Below, piece after piece: positions 46,960 through 59,956 of a stretch of DNA of 64,000 bases. Each line of letters starts with the position of its first letter. Positions within the stretch are counted from its first letter, which is position 1. Under the pieces are notes generated by a model that saw only the letters and a program-made list of their open reading frames with translations, was not told where the DNA came from and made no database searches. Location of the stretch: the NCBI GenBank assembly GCA_037975125.1, contig CM075862.1:63702078-63766077 (forward strand). The letters are read 5' to 3'. A program made the translations under genes and the position numbers. This DNA is from Latrodectus hesperus (lineage: Eukaryota > Arthropoda > Arachnida > Araneae > Theridiidae).

Positions 46960-49537
46960 GATATATCAAAGATTTTTGGCGACAGATCTGGAAAACATGC
47001 AGGCCAGAGTAGCAACTGAACATTTTTTTAATCAAAGAATGTCTGTACAACACTGGCAAGATTTGGTTATGTAATAGCTTGCTGAAACACAGCCTTTCAC
47101 AAGGTTTGAATAAATGATATTTCAGTTCTTAACATAGAAAAAAATATAAAGGTAATATGAATACAGGTGACTGAAACATAGATCCAAGGACAGACTGACC
47201 ATCACACCAGGTAGTGGGCCAGTATGAGAATATTAACTGCACACTAGCAATATGATTCACCAAAGCTGCCAAACATGAATATAACCATCATGTCATTTTA
47301 AAATCTTGATTTGTTTTTGATCACAATCAAAACATTGAACACACTCCTGTCTGTAATGTATTGCCATGTTAAAGGCAATTTAAAATTGGTTGTTTACTGC
47401 AAACATCACTGAACTGTTGATCCAGATGCTTATTATATTGCAATCGGTCACTTGAATCAAGACACATAACACCTGCTGCACAGTTTTTTCATTTATATAT
47501 ACATAGTAAGTATTACTACTCTTACCTATTTAAATGAATGTGTTGGAAAACTAATCATTTATGCATCATAGTATCTACCTGTCATGTAAATTTTACATAT
47601 GCAGAATGATGCTTTTTGGTGTAACAATTTTAATGCCCAGCAATATATGTGTTAAAAAATAAAAAATGTGTATCGTTAACTCATCATAAAATAAAAAAAT
47701 AACCATTGTATGAAATTACTTCTAGAACTTTTACAATTGTTTTACTTAATAGTTACATAGAATAATAGTTACATAAAAATTACATAGAACATTCTAAAAC
47801 TGAAAAATTTGAAATTGACAGTGTATACTTCAGGTAATGAAAAATTCATTTATAATGAATGTTTTCATAATTTTTATATTTCCTTGTATATTCTTTGGAC
47901 TCCACATTAAATTAAAGTTGAATTCAATTACGAAGATCACTTAAAATACAAAAAATGCAGTTGTTGATAATATAAGCAAAGAAAATTGAAATATTCTTTT
48001 TATAAGAATTAAGATCCAATTAATGACTAACAACATCTGATTAATGATTAATCAACAGACTGGCCTAAAGTGTACCTGTGTCATAGTTCACATAATTTTT
48101 CATGTTTGCACAAGTATCATCACAACTAAATTGCATAACATCAGTAATATTATTTGAAAATTAAAGTATAACTAAGCTAATAAAAGCACCTAATAAGTAT
48201 AACTAATAAAAGCAAATTATTTTTATAATTTTTAAGATTATTTAGATGTTATGCTATTTATATTTAAACCATAATTTTATTTGAGTATCAAACTGTTTAC
48301 TTATAATATTAATTTCTAACACATTACTGTAAATAACTTAACTATGGTTAATTATTTTACAAAATATTTTTTTAAGATTTAGGTAAAAAGAATATTAGCA
48401 AATAGATGTAATCAATGTAGAAATACTTAGGTATATTTTTCTTTTCAATTTTATTTTTAGATTAAATTTCTTTTTAAATAACTTATATTATTTTGATGAA
48501 ATTAATGTATAAAATAGATCAAATAAGTATTTTTGTATAATATCTTTAAAAAATCGAAACTAAGAAGAAATTTATATATGCCCGCTATAAATAAAGTTAA
48601 ATACTAATATATTGTTATCATAATATATTTTAAGACATCGTGTAAAACCAATGAATTTGTACTTGATTTTTTTTTAAAAAAAAACTCTTTTAAGGACTTA
48701 TCAAATATTCCTATACAAAAATTAAAAGTTAAATGCATTGCAATCAATTTTTTCATTCAGATACAGAATAAAGTTAATTTTGATGAGAATAATCTGTTGT
48801 AGAACCATTCAAAAGTGTATGCTAACTTCCTTCATTCTCCATAACTTAACTCTTGATTTTGATTCGATGATCCCAAGCATTAATTTATTTTAATTGGCAG
48901 AAAATTAGAATATTACTTAAGAATCTTAGTACTTTTCATTTAAATCTGTTTTAAATGTTGCTTATTAAAAACTTTTTCTAGCAATTTAAGCTTATATATA
49001 TTTAAGCCTTGTACAATAAAATAATTACATTAACATACCATTTTTAGACTTTTTTCCTACACCATCATTAACAAAAACTAATTTATACATAATATTTTAA
49101 GCAATCAGCTAGTAAATATTCACAACAAATAAATAAACACTAGTCCCACAAATATCTACATAAGGGCCGCAATGTTTTGATCATGTTTCATTTGTTGTTA
49201 TTATTGCGCATGACTGTTATTGTAAACAAGATCATATACAAAATAGCGAGCCCATTATAAAGAAATAACATTTCAATTAATAGAAATAATAATAGTCACC
49301 AGGGGACTCATTTTTTTGCAGAAAACATTCATCTGTTTGGGTAGAGAAATTATTGTTAGAACTTCTCCAACAGATGGCGCTTAGTTAATCAGAGATAATT
49401 GGTTAAAAAGCAGTAGTAATGGCTATCGTCTTCAGTGATCCAATGAATAGTCTCTACTAAGAACTTATTAAAAGAAAGAAAACATTTTGAAACAACCCAA
49501 ATATAGTTAGGATTTTTTACAATAAATTATAAGTACT
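46960..49537. other. gene-free stretch
   Basis: Nothing coding is supported. Bases 46960-47480 are less AT-rich and may be an old repeat that I do not recognise; 47600-49150 is very AT-rich. The segment could contain upstream NFI introns or non-coding first exons, which I cannot identify from sequence alone. Confidence 0.35.
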
Positions 49538-51070
49538 ATTTATAAGATAGGTTTTTATTTGGTAAACCTAGTTTATTGAGAAATTCATTTCTTTGAAACC
49601 TATATTTATGACAATGAAATAAGATATGATTCATATCATCTTGTGCATAAGGAGGAGCTAATCAAATTACATCTATATAAAGTTGCATGCGTAATTATAA
49701 CTCGAGACATAAATCTAATAAATATAACATCTTTGATTTTAATGCCATATCAAAAAATCTATTCTCTGTTAAATTATATACACTTATCATAATCACTTTC
49801 CTAATATTTACTTATATTCTAGTTTATAGGAAAGTTGTAGTTTCTTTTGAAGACTGATAAATCCTCTGATGAATTTTATAGAAGAAACACACCAAAATTA
49901 GTTACCAATTTTACAAATTTGTTTGTAGCTTCATTACACACAAAATCTTTGAGCTGGAACCCAAATGATTTTTATAGTACGTTAAGACTTAGTGACTTGG
50001 GTTAGTTAATTTTTCAATCGGAAAACTACTTTATGTGACTTGATGATTGAGTTAGAGGGAACTGTAGGAACAAATTTACTGTCAAAAAAAGATTTAATGT
50101 TAAACATTAGAAATTATTAAATCATCACTAGCCTAACATAATGCTAGAGCTTCTGCTGTGAAGATAAAATTTTGATTCTAAATTTAATATATTGTAGTAA
50201 GATCTAGGCAGGAATTGAAGTCATATTGGAGGTCTTCGAAGCATCAATTGCAATACACTGGCAAGTCTCAGATTTATTATGCAGAAATTCGATAAAAAAA
50301 GTTTTAATTTTATTCAAAGCTAAAGTTTATTTTGTAATTCAAAATCTGCAATGAGGATAGGTACTGTAGAAGGAGCAGAGATTGGGTTAAGTACTAATTG
50401 AAAAGACTGACATCAAATTTCTCAATGGTTTTTGGAATAATTGTCAAGGAGAGATATTGAGACGTATGAGAACATAGATCTTACTCAATATTTGAATATA
50501 GAGGATAGAACTTTTTTTTTTAAGGAAAAGTGTCTGAGACAAAATTTGAAATTAAGTAGCTGAATTTATTTGATATAGGAGAAGCATCTGTTATTTTTCT
50601 TAAAACAAAGTTGGGAATTCATCTAGGAAGGCGAAAAGCAATTCTGAAGGTTTTTATATGACAGACACTCCGTGGATGGAGGAGAGATATTTATTGAGCA
50701 TGGATATAAAATAGCACTTCCGAAAGCACTTCCGAACCAGGAAAGACTACGTATTGAAGAATTAACTAGCTGAAGTATGTGACAAGATAGAGTGCCATAA
50801 TTTTTACTTCCAAGCATTTATAGAACATTGATCCATTTGAGGGTTTTATTTTTAAGATTCTGAATAAAGACTTTATGGTTCTCACTTTGGCCTATGAATT
50901 ACGAAAGGCAATTTTATTGTTCCATTTGATAGTTCCTCCATTTATCCTAAATACCAATTTATATCGACTTTGTGTTAAGAGAATTTATTAGCAGTGCACT
51001 CTTTCATCAGGTTTTCAGGTTGAAATATCAAATTTTCAACAGGGCACCACCACTGTTCTTTGTTGTAAAT
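49538..51070 (-). pseudogene. decayed RNase H-containing LINE
   Basis: Minus-strand fragments occur in the order expected of an I/Jockey-type LINE C-terminus: IDASKTSNMTS (RNase H start), FTAEALAL (second acidic residue) and IIWVPAQ (the IPSH-type motif). A preserved end follows, PPYAQDDMNHILFHCHKYRF then QRNEFLNKLGLPNKN, with the terminal H...C motif, stopping at about 49541. Frames change between pieces and many stops intervene. The upstream limit is approximate. Confidence 0.5.
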
Positions 51071-54000
51071 AGCATTAGAAAAGTTTTGTTTTAACAGACT
51101 CAAGATTTTTGTTGTAAACAAATTACTTACACTTTCTATTATTTAATTTTGTAAATCACGTGCCTAATTTTATAACAAGCTGAATTTTATGAAAAGTTAA
51201 ATTATTGATTCGCTGCATGTGCAATATAGTTAATACCTCGAGATACTTTTTCTATAAGACTTTTGAATATGGTGTCAGAAGAGTGTTTCATTTTGTTTTT
51301 AATTTTACTGAGATTAATAAAGTTTGACGGAAATTATGGTACAAGTTTTACATTTGCTATAGAAATATAAGTTTTCTGATATTAAAATTTAAGTTACGCT
51401 TGAAATTAAGATTGCAGTTTAATATTTATGCTGTTTTTATTAATAGCTTCATTTTTGAAAGTGTAACTTTCATTATATTTCTCACGGATAAAACTTTCTA
51501 TTTATTTGAACAGAATGTAACTAATTTATTTCTTAGATAAATTTGTTATTTTATGATTATTATATTATTAAATAAACAGTCTTTATTATCTTTTTGACAT
51601 TATGCTGTTTTTTTTCCCAAATCTTCTAGATTTTAGAATGTTTTTTCACAATTTCTTTTTGCATTGTCATTATCAATTTGCTTTTCTATTTTTAGTATAT
51701 ACATTTTACGTCTTAAGCTTATAAAATCGTACAAAAGTTCAAAATGAAATCGTTTATTTTTTAATACGTTTTTGTTATTTCGAAGTATGTGTCAGTAAGA
51801 AATATTTTCTTCATAACTTTAAATGCCAAAGCAATCAATAACTGATTTTCTATCATTATAAAAATCACTTGTTTTAATGTCATATGAAAACTTCTTTATA
51901 TCCAGGATTAATCTGTGGTTTAGGTACCCCTTTTTTTGCCAAATGGGCTATAATTGCGCTAAGCGTGGTAACCCTGGCTATTTCATCCTAAATGCACTCC
52001 TTGTGGCGCATGCTCATTAACAACTCTTTTGTTTCAGTATTCCTTTTGGTCGCTAATTATTTTGATTTTGAAAAACCGTAGAATTTAAAATTTGATGCAA
52101 AACATTTTATTACCGTTGAATTTGTCATGGAGGTAGTACGTGAGTTATTTGTTTCTGAGTATTTTTATTTATTAATTTTTAAAAATATGATAATTTTTCT
52201 CCATATAGTAGAGTATTTTTTGTTATACAATTCGTAAAAAAAACCATTGTTTTTGTTTTCGTTGCCATACCAACGGTGAAATTGGTTAAAAACACGGATT
52301 TCGGTTCGTCGACATAGAAACGACATTTTTGCGTAAAATTTCTCGGAGCATTCAAATCCGCTAGACAACACGCAAAAACGCGCCAGTTGGCGACTTTTTG
52401 AAAATACACCAAGCAGGGGACTCGAAGCACATTTTCACCATATCCTGATAAAATAATTTATTTTTACCTCCATTTTTTAGAATTCCTAACATTATTACAT
52501 TATCAGAAAAATCATATATTAGATAATTTGAAGAATTTTTATAAATATTATGCACATTCCAATATAAATCCGGTTATTAAATTTTCTTTAGATTCTTTTA
52601 CATGAATATCTATTAAATTCTTTTTAAAAATTATATATCTTTAATTTCTGCATTGAATTAATTTCTCAACTACTATTTTATGTAATTATTTCAAAATCTT
52701 ATGTCAATACTCTTATGTTTTCTATTGTTTTCATAAATAATAGATTGTTAATTATTTTATAAAGTCTTTTCAAAGAAATTAGCAGCTTTTTATTAATTTG
52801 AATATTAAGATCTGTATATTTTGAAAACTAATCTGATAGTCTGAGGTGTAACACTTTATAGAAGTTTATACTTTGTCAATTTTAACTTTGTTTTTTAAGT
52901 ATAACACTTAGTACTAACAATCTCAAGAGATTAAAATGATATGCTGAAAGAGAAAGGATTAGATGTTGTTGTTTTTGCTGTCGTGTGACAAGTGTAAAAA
53001 GAAAAAAAGAGTTAAAAATGCAAGTCATATGGGCCTGGCCACATCTTCAGCTTTTTCCGCATAAAGGGTGTCATACAGCAGTTGGGGTCGATGTTGAAGA
53101 GGGTCGAGGCAACAGAGATGCAGTTGAAGAGATGCCTTGGATTCAGCGAAAGGATTAGATAATGGAACACTTTGTAATGGAACGAATGTTTAAAATAATT
53201 ACTTAAAAATAATATTTGTTACTATGTAGGTACCAGTTTATCCTCTTCTTTACTCTCCTTTTGGTTGATCTTTAACTATTTTTAATTGATTAAAATTTTC
53301 TTTGAGTTTAGGTGGACTTAAGTCTTCAAATACTTCTGATAACCTGTTTAGAAGAAACTTTCGCTAAGTAAAATCTCTCTCTCTCTCTTCTTATACATTA
53401 AATTACCCATGTTATGAATAAAAATTTTTGCAACTGCCTTTGAACTATTCATTTAAGCGATTGCTGGTATAGAAATCCTGTTTTAAAATATTGAGATTTT
53501 CTGAAAGTTCATTTTTTCATCCAAGGAAACTTACAAGATATATTGGGTAGCCATAAAGGCTGCGAAAGACGTCTCATAAATAACAATAAAGATTTCTTAT
53601 ATTTAAATTGTATCAATACTGTTTTTTTTTTTTTTTTTTTTTTTTTGGAAAAATTTGTGAGTAAGTTTACTTTCTTGATACACAAGTTGTTTGTACATTT
53701 TCTCAAAATCTTAAAAGCCTAATGGGTGTATTCTGAATTTGACGATATTGCCTAACATATTGTGTTGCGTTATTAATTTTGGGTTTCAATAAATAATGAA
53801 TTTTTAAGCGATTACTTATGAACTGTTAATGTATCAAAAATGATATTAACGTACTAGGCCTTAATACTGAATGAGGAATATAATAATAAAGATGTTGGTC
53901 ATTGTATGTCGTTTTCATGTTTCCCAAATCTAGATATTCATCGAGAAATTTTATGTACTATTTTTATAAAGTAAAAGGTTTATTCTCAGCCTATTTTCGA

Positions 54001-54090
54001 AAAACAAAATCTTTTAAGAGCCAATTCTTTCAAATTTTCTAATTTTTATGAAGGCTTCTCAAAGTGTAAACTAATTTATTTACCTTCTTG
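51071..54090. other. gene-free stretch with a CpG-enriched interval at 52.26-52.44 kb
   Basis: Mostly AT-rich. About 52260-52440 is dense in CpG compared with everything around it and contains the inverted repeat CGCCA...TGGCG, reminiscent of NFI half-sites. This could be a promoter, perhaps of NFI itself, or an unmethylated remnant. Bases 52980-53160 are also GC-richer and unexplained. A run of 25 T residues lies at about 53622-53646. Confidence 0.3.
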
Positions 54091-54094
54091 TGTT

Positions 54095-54200
54095 ATCAGA
54101 TCCCCTGCTAGTCATCGACTTTCTGAATGTCAACAATTTATTGGAGTTGATCTGACTAATGTCCGATCTTTAAAGAGGATAAGCCACAACAACAACATAT
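54095..54200 (+). mobile_element. LINE 3' end with (CAA)n tail
   Basis: TCATCGACTTTCTGAATGTC through GAGGATAAGCCACAACAACA aligns with the 3' end of the neighbouring LINE near 55262-55345, including the terminal GAGGATAAGC and CAA repeat. Only about 100 bases of this copy survive. It sits immediately before the second copy, in the same orientation. Confidence 0.6.
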
Positions 54201-54209
54201 GGTGATCAG

Positions 54210-55304
54210 TTGTTGCAAGTCTATGACCTTGCCATGATTATCTGCCAACACTTTTGGTTTTCAAAAAATGGTTTCAGATCCTGGAAACCACACTTTGTAA
54301 TTAACAGCTGGAGTAATCATCAAAGATTAAAGAAGGACAGCCCTTTCAGTCTGGCCGTCTCTCTTCAACTACCTAATAGTAATGTTAAACCCAACTCAAT
54401 ACAGTGCTGCTTGAATCCTGCAGAAGAACTCCCCAGGGTTTACTTTCACTTTAACTTAAGTACTCATGTTAATAAGAAAGACTACATCCCAGAACATCTT
54501 AGACAACTAACCTTGGAAAACCTAAGCCACATTCCTAACAATGCCATCAAAATCTTCACTGACGGTAGTAAAATTGATATTCTAGCAGGTAGTGGCCTAT
54601 ATATTGAAACCCCTCACACCAATTTCACTCTTTCTCATCGTAATCCCAATCACTGCTCTGTCTTCAGAAGTGAATTGATTGCAATAGACCTGGGACTAGA
54701 AGCTATTCTTTCTGAAGAGGATTATGGTGACCTATGGATCTTGTCTGACAGCCGTAGTTCTCTCCACCATCTTAGTAATTGGCTTCTTGTAGACGACAAG
54801 ATCAGCAACTCTATCCTGCTTAAATTAAAACTCATTTCACTTAATCATGATGTTCACTTGCAATGGATACCTTCACATGTGAATCTCCACGGGAATGAAA
54901 TGGCCGATAATCTTGCTAAGGAGGGTTGCAGGATTTCAAATACTCCCTCTTCCACACTTACTTTTCTGGAGTTATACTCCCGGGAAAAATCAAAAATCTC
55001 GGAGGAGTGGAAAACACCCCCACCCATAATTGGTACAAGGGATCAAAACCGGGTTTGTCCCTTGACCTCCCGTGTGACAGACGTACCCGGACTGTTCTCT
55101 CAAGACTTGCTAGCGGTCATATTAAGTGCCTCACTTTCAACGAGGAGCAGGAAAACTTTCGTCACCTGCACCAAGTGCCAAAATCATCAAGCTTCTCCTG
55201 AGCATCTTTTGGATTGCATGGGTCTCTCTAGGGAGGATCTCTTTAGCAATCCTCTTTTAGTCTTCGACTTCCTTACAGTCAACGAACTCGTGGATCTAGT
55301 CTGA
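54210..55304 (+). pseudogene. LINE RNase H and C-terminal region, with compensating frameshifts
   Basis: A 364-codon open frame. RNase H active-site residues are visible: D118 in FTDGSKID, E155 in FRSELIAID, D180 in LWILSDSRSS, then IPSHVNLHGNEMAD (221-233). The C-terminal motif is TCTKCQNHQASPEHLLDC. Between about 55015 and 55150 the frame is open but meaningless: the expected family sequence (KPGLSLDLPCDRR, TVLSRLASGHIKCLTF) lies in the -1 frame. So one indel in a C-run near 55015 is offset by another near 55150. The ORF is therefore not a functional protein as read. The first ATG is simply where the truncated frame opens. Confidence 0.8.
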
Positions 55305-55326
55305 CTCCGTCAGACATGGAGGATAA

Positions 55327-55345
55327 GCAACAACAACAACAACAA
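55327..55345 (+). repeat. (CAA)n tail of LINE
   Basis: Five to six CAA units after GAGGATAAG mark the 3' terminus of the RNase H LINE. The same type of tail ends the fragment at 54200 and SINE-C at 15427. Confidence 0.8.
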
Positions 55346-55536
55346 CACTTTGTAAAATTCCAATGGCTTCAGCTACTTCGGATTGTATTCGGCTCCCTTA
55401 CATCCACCAACAAATCTCTAAGCTTCTGATTCGATTAAATGACTTCATTGAGACATCGCACGCATCTAAACAATGTATTTACTGAAAATCGATCATTCTT
55501 TTCCCCTATGTCTTACATTAAGTTGAAAACCGAACT

Positions 55537-55715
55537 CGCAGCTGCTAAAGCATCGTCTTGGATATCAGACTCAAAATTTACATACTACGAAGTTTGAAAG
55601 TGAGAAAAATTTGCTTTTGTGACTCTATTTTATGACAAAAAAAAGAGGACATTCTTACAAAGCTATTTTATAGAAGACTTACAATATCCTTTAACTGTGT
55701 TTGAGCAGGGTATAA
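55537..55715 (+). repeat. unclassified dispersed repeat, copy 2 (uninterrupted)
   Basis: It aligns with 13101-13190 plus 13463-13550, the copy split by a SINE. Shared segments are GCTAAAGCATCGT, ATACT-CGAA-TTTGAAA (with changes) and TTACAATATCCTT. I could not determine the outer limits; weak similarity may continue to the right as far as about 55850. Confidence 0.6.
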
Positions 55716-57527
55716 TATTTAAATTAATATTTGTCCTAAATTTAAAATTTTCACATTTTAATTTTTACAAGTGCGCTTTATTCTATCATCAGAAACAATG
55801 GTGGCATTACATACTCGAAAATATTTGGACCAGAAGGATTATAATAATCCTTTACCTTCATCCACGATAATTACATTTTCCACTTCAAGTTATGGAATTA
55901 ACGGTGATATGATAGATTCATGGATATTATGTTATCTCTAAAATGTTGAAATGCCAACTGTAAATGGTTGCTTTTTTAATTGTCGTCTCTAATTATCATT
56001 TTATTTGGAATCAAAATAATTATTTTAAGTTATTAAGAGACTCCACTGAGCATGGAAATGTTTATTGCCATAATTCCATCCTTTTTTTAATAGCTATTGC
56101 CGAATGAAGATGATCATTGTCTTGTTGAAAAATGATTTCTGAAATCTGAGAGACAAAATTAATGGTTGCAAGTCATGTAAAATACATAAAAATTTAAAAC
56201 AAAAATATTTTTTATATTGTATATGATCTTAAATATAAAAAGCAGAGCAGTTTTAAAAAATCGTAAAAAATACTTGTATTTTCTCAACAATTTTAATTTA
56301 CACCATATTTCTAATTCCAAAATATTCTAAGTTAAAGTGTTTTGTAAACGTTATTAAGAAATTAGTTTTGAAGTGGAAGATGCATTATGAAATGAAAAGA
56401 TGAATACATTTTGTATGCATAATTATATACATATATTCCTACTTAGTAGTTGTTTTTAATATTTAAATATTCAGCTTTATTGAAATTGTGGAATTGACTA
56501 ATTTATTGCTAATGAATAAAACTGTATTGGAATTTTTTTGTGAAAGCACTCAAAAATAAGTCGCAAAATTATTCAAAATCAATAAAAAACTTTTAATATT
56601 GAATTTTATTTGAATATAAAATGTTCTATTCTTAAATCTTAATAATACGTAAAAATTGATTCATGTATCATATTTATCAATGAATATAGAATGATGTGCA
56701 AATATAAAAATTTGCTTACATTACAGTTTTACAAGTGAATATTGTCACGTAAGTGAATTTTATTTTTATATATTGACATATGATAAATTTAATTTTATAA
56801 ATATGCATTGTATGCTAAAAGTTTTATTAATGTAATCAGCTAAATATATTATACATATTCGATGTATTTTATTAATTTAAAAATTATACTAAAATTTAGA
56901 TTAAAGGAAAAGTTAACCTGGTTTGTATCCATGAGTTATTATTTTCTTTTCTAATTACCAATAAGAGGAAAAAGACATATTCTGCTATCTAAGAAACGAA
57001 TAGCAACCTATCTCTTCACCTGTATTCCAATGAAAGAAGCAAAACATAGCAACAACTCAAAATTCATTTCTTTGTTAAAGAAATTATAAATCTGAGTAAA
57101 TTACTGACGAAAAATTTATTACAATGCATAATTTATGAATTGAAATTTAATTAAATATTTATCATAAAGGTTCTGTTCTCCCATAGGTGATTTTAATTAT
57201 AAATATATAAAATTTGAACATTATCGATGTAGTTTTGCGAGACGCAAAATAAAATTAAATGAAAATATATAATCCAATGGTATTTCGAAAAAAAAATCTT
57301 TTTTAGATACCAGAGAAATCAATATAAACATAGCGCAAAGCATATTCACAAAATTTGTATTATTATAAAGTCGTATATATTAACAAATTCAATAAATAAT
57401 AAAAATAATGTAATTCGATAATAAATGGTAAAAATACATTAGCAAATGAAATAAAGAAACATTTATGAGTCTATTTTTCGCAAAAAAGTTGCAATGATCG
57501 CCAATAGAGGGGGATATCCTACTAGTT

Positions 57528-57529
<2 letters not shown>
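55716..57529. other. gene-free stretch
   Basis: AT-rich sequence with no coding region, RNA gene or recognised repeat. The open frame at 55619-55870 is low in complexity and not supported. Confidence 0.4.

Positions 57530-57594
<65 letters not shown>
57530..57594. repeat. (TA)n microsatellite, left of LINE
   Basis: About 65 bases of uninterrupted alternating A and T, ending where the LINE fragment begins. Confidence 0.95.
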
Positions 57595-57596
<2 letters not shown>

Positions 57597-58031
57597 TTCT
57601 TCTTCAGCACGACAGCCCAGGGTGAGCCAAGGTTTTCATCAGAACACTCCTTCATTGTGTTCTCCGGGAGGCGACAGTTCTCCAATTTGTCACGTTCAGC
57701 ATTTTAAACATTCAGTCCATCTAAGTTTGGGCCGACCCCTAGATCTGTGTGAAATGGGCCTATAATTAAATATTCTTGAAGTCAAAGACGAGGGGTTCAT
57801 TCGACAGATATGGCCCGCAAATCTCAAGCGACATATTTTAATATAATTGACGATGTCAGCTTCCTTAAAAAGTCTGTAGTGCTCGAAATTACATCTGTGC
57901 TTCCAAACTCCATTATCATTTACAGCACCAAAAATCTTTCATTACAATTTGATTTGACTGAGTCTTTGTAAGAGTCCAGGTTTTGCACATCCATAAGTGA
58001 GAACAGGTCTTATGATGGTTTTGTTATACCG

Positions 58032-58034
<3 letters not shown>
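57595..58034 (-). mobile_element. LINE fragment between two (TA)n tracts
   Basis: The minus strand encodes YNKTIIRPVLTYGCAKPG, then after a stop KIFGAVNDNGVWKHRCNFEH, DIVNYIKICRLRFAGHICRM and RSRGRPKLRWTECLK. This is the same RT-terminal region as the copy at 14027-14543. A stop and a missing stretch after LTYGC show decay. Both ends abut (TA)n, so insertion into a TA microsatellite is likely and any target-site duplication would be invisible. Confidence 0.8.

Positions 58035-58113
<79 letters not shown>
58035..58113. repeat. (TA)n microsatellite, right of LINE
   Basis: About 79 bases of alternating T and A directly following the LINE fragment. The two tracts may be halves of one original repeat. 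Confidence 0.95.
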
Positions 58114-58114
<1 letters not shown>

Positions 58115-59956
58115 GTTAAATCTAGTAAAAATAAAAAAGGAACTTATTAAACTATATTATAAGTTAGAATTACTATATTAGTAATTTTGCAACTGAGTAA
58201 ATATTGCTGTATTATAGTAAACTTAAGTTTTGCTAAAATTAATATAAGTTCAAAGATGTGCTGTAGGAGTTTTGCAATCACAAAAATAATAAATATGATA
58301 TTTTAGTATGATTATAAATTACAAGCATAAAAATATAAATTTGTAAGTATAATTGTATTTGCAAATTGGATAAACAAAAAATAAATGTTTTTATAGAATA
58401 TATACTTCTGTACTAAGAAGTTATTCTTTTAAATAATAGCATGATTGAGACTTATGAATTGCATAAACATTAAGTTTTTGTGTTCCTGATGAAATCATAT
58501 CTTTCAATTTCGAATCGTTCTTATGAATTTTCATATTTTAAAAATATTCTTTTAATGAGTATATGCTGTCATACGATTTCGACCCCTTGTGACTACGAAA
58601 CAAATTGCTTCAAAAGTATGTATGATGGAGGTTCGCGAATTTTCTGCATATCTTTTTGTGCACATATAGTATGTGTTTACATATTTTTTGAAAAAAATAA
58701 AAGATTAAAAAAAATATGGTTCGTTTATTTTCAATACAAATTAAAAAAAAAACATTTTTAGAAAACCTAATGAGAACAATATTTTCTTTTAATTTTTGAG
58801 ACGAAAAGTTGGCCTTGGAACAACTGAAAACGAATCGTGGTGCATCACTTTCTGTCAAGATGAATCACTCGCTGCTTACGAAATCTTAAATTTCAAGAAT
58901 TAAAGATAATGATCTCAAGAATCATCGGTGACTGTCGTTTCTCTGTGCCAGACAGCAGTGTGCCAGCTCGGTAAATGAACACTCAGAAACGAAAGAAAAA
59001 GTAAGAAAAAATTGGAGAACACAGGTCTCTTTCTTGTTGGTTTCTAAAAATTGACACCGTTTTCTTGATGTCGCTGTTATTGTTGTTGTGTTCTGCTAAG
59101 TATTCTTGTTCATTTGTCTAATCTACATACTGGCAGATGAAAGAAGGGAAAGTCATTATTTGTTAGGTAGAAATTAATTATACTTTTAAATCTCCATTTT
59201 AATTTTGTTTTGAAAAATGTAAAAATAGATAATCTTCTAACGCCGCAATAAATTTTAGCTTATCTGTGAATAGTGTTCACTACCTTTTGATTTTTATGCT
59301 TGAAATTACAATCTGGCTTTAGCTTTGAAGCTATTTGTCTTGTTAAACAACGTTTAATGAGATATAGTAGATAAAAACACAGAAAAAAAGTTTTAAGAAA
59401 ATCAAAATTGACAAATATACTAAATTAAAGTACTTTTCTAGTATCTTAATTCCTCGAAAAATATATTTATATGCTCTTACTCTATATGATGTCTCCACTA
59501 TGAGTATTTTATATGATATTACTTGCTATTACGCAAATTAAGGGTAATTAATTGAAAGATAGGTTCAACAGCCAATAATCTGACGAGACGACATGATTGA
59601 TTTATTTTGATAAATGAATTGATTTTATAAATTTCGATTTTTTTTTATCAATTTCTTTGAAAATAATGATTAATTTACGTATCGGTCACTGCTTGAAGTG
59701 CGTTAATTGCATGCAGGTAGTTGTAAGTGGTTGAAAGAGTTGAATTATACATCGTTGTTTACTAGGATCATGGATTCATTGGATTCATGAAAAAGGTATG
59801 TTTATTTTAACATATTTTAAATTTATTTTCAATTTCATTGCCAACAAATTGAAAATTTTCATTCAAATTCGATAAAATTTTATACTATTATTTAAAATCA
59901 AACAGTGAAAAGCTAAATAGAGTTCATTGTATTTTACACACTTACATTTTTTACCT
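58114..59956. other. gene-free stretch
   Basis: No coding region is supported. Bases 58790-59130 are less AT-rich, with TTGGCCTTGG and several CpGs, and could be regulatory. I cannot show that it belongs to NFI, whose first exon remains unlocated. Confidence 0.35.

Larger units (their letters stand above)
54205..55345 (+). mobile_element. 5'-truncated LINE with RNase H domain and (CAA)n tail
   Basis: A truncated non-LTR retrotransposon whose remaining coding part is RNase H plus the C-terminal Cys/His region, listed separately. The 3' end is GAGGATAAGCAACAACAACA. No RT domain remains. Confidence 0.8.

Noticed and set aside
52165..52555. Three overlapping minus-strand frames of 64-83 codons
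   Set aside because: No recognisable domain; they arise because the CpG-enriched interval has fewer stops. Kept only as a possible promoter interval.
57389..57685. 98-codon minus-strand frame with an Ile-Tyr run
   Set aside because: The run is simply translated (TA)n microsatellite.
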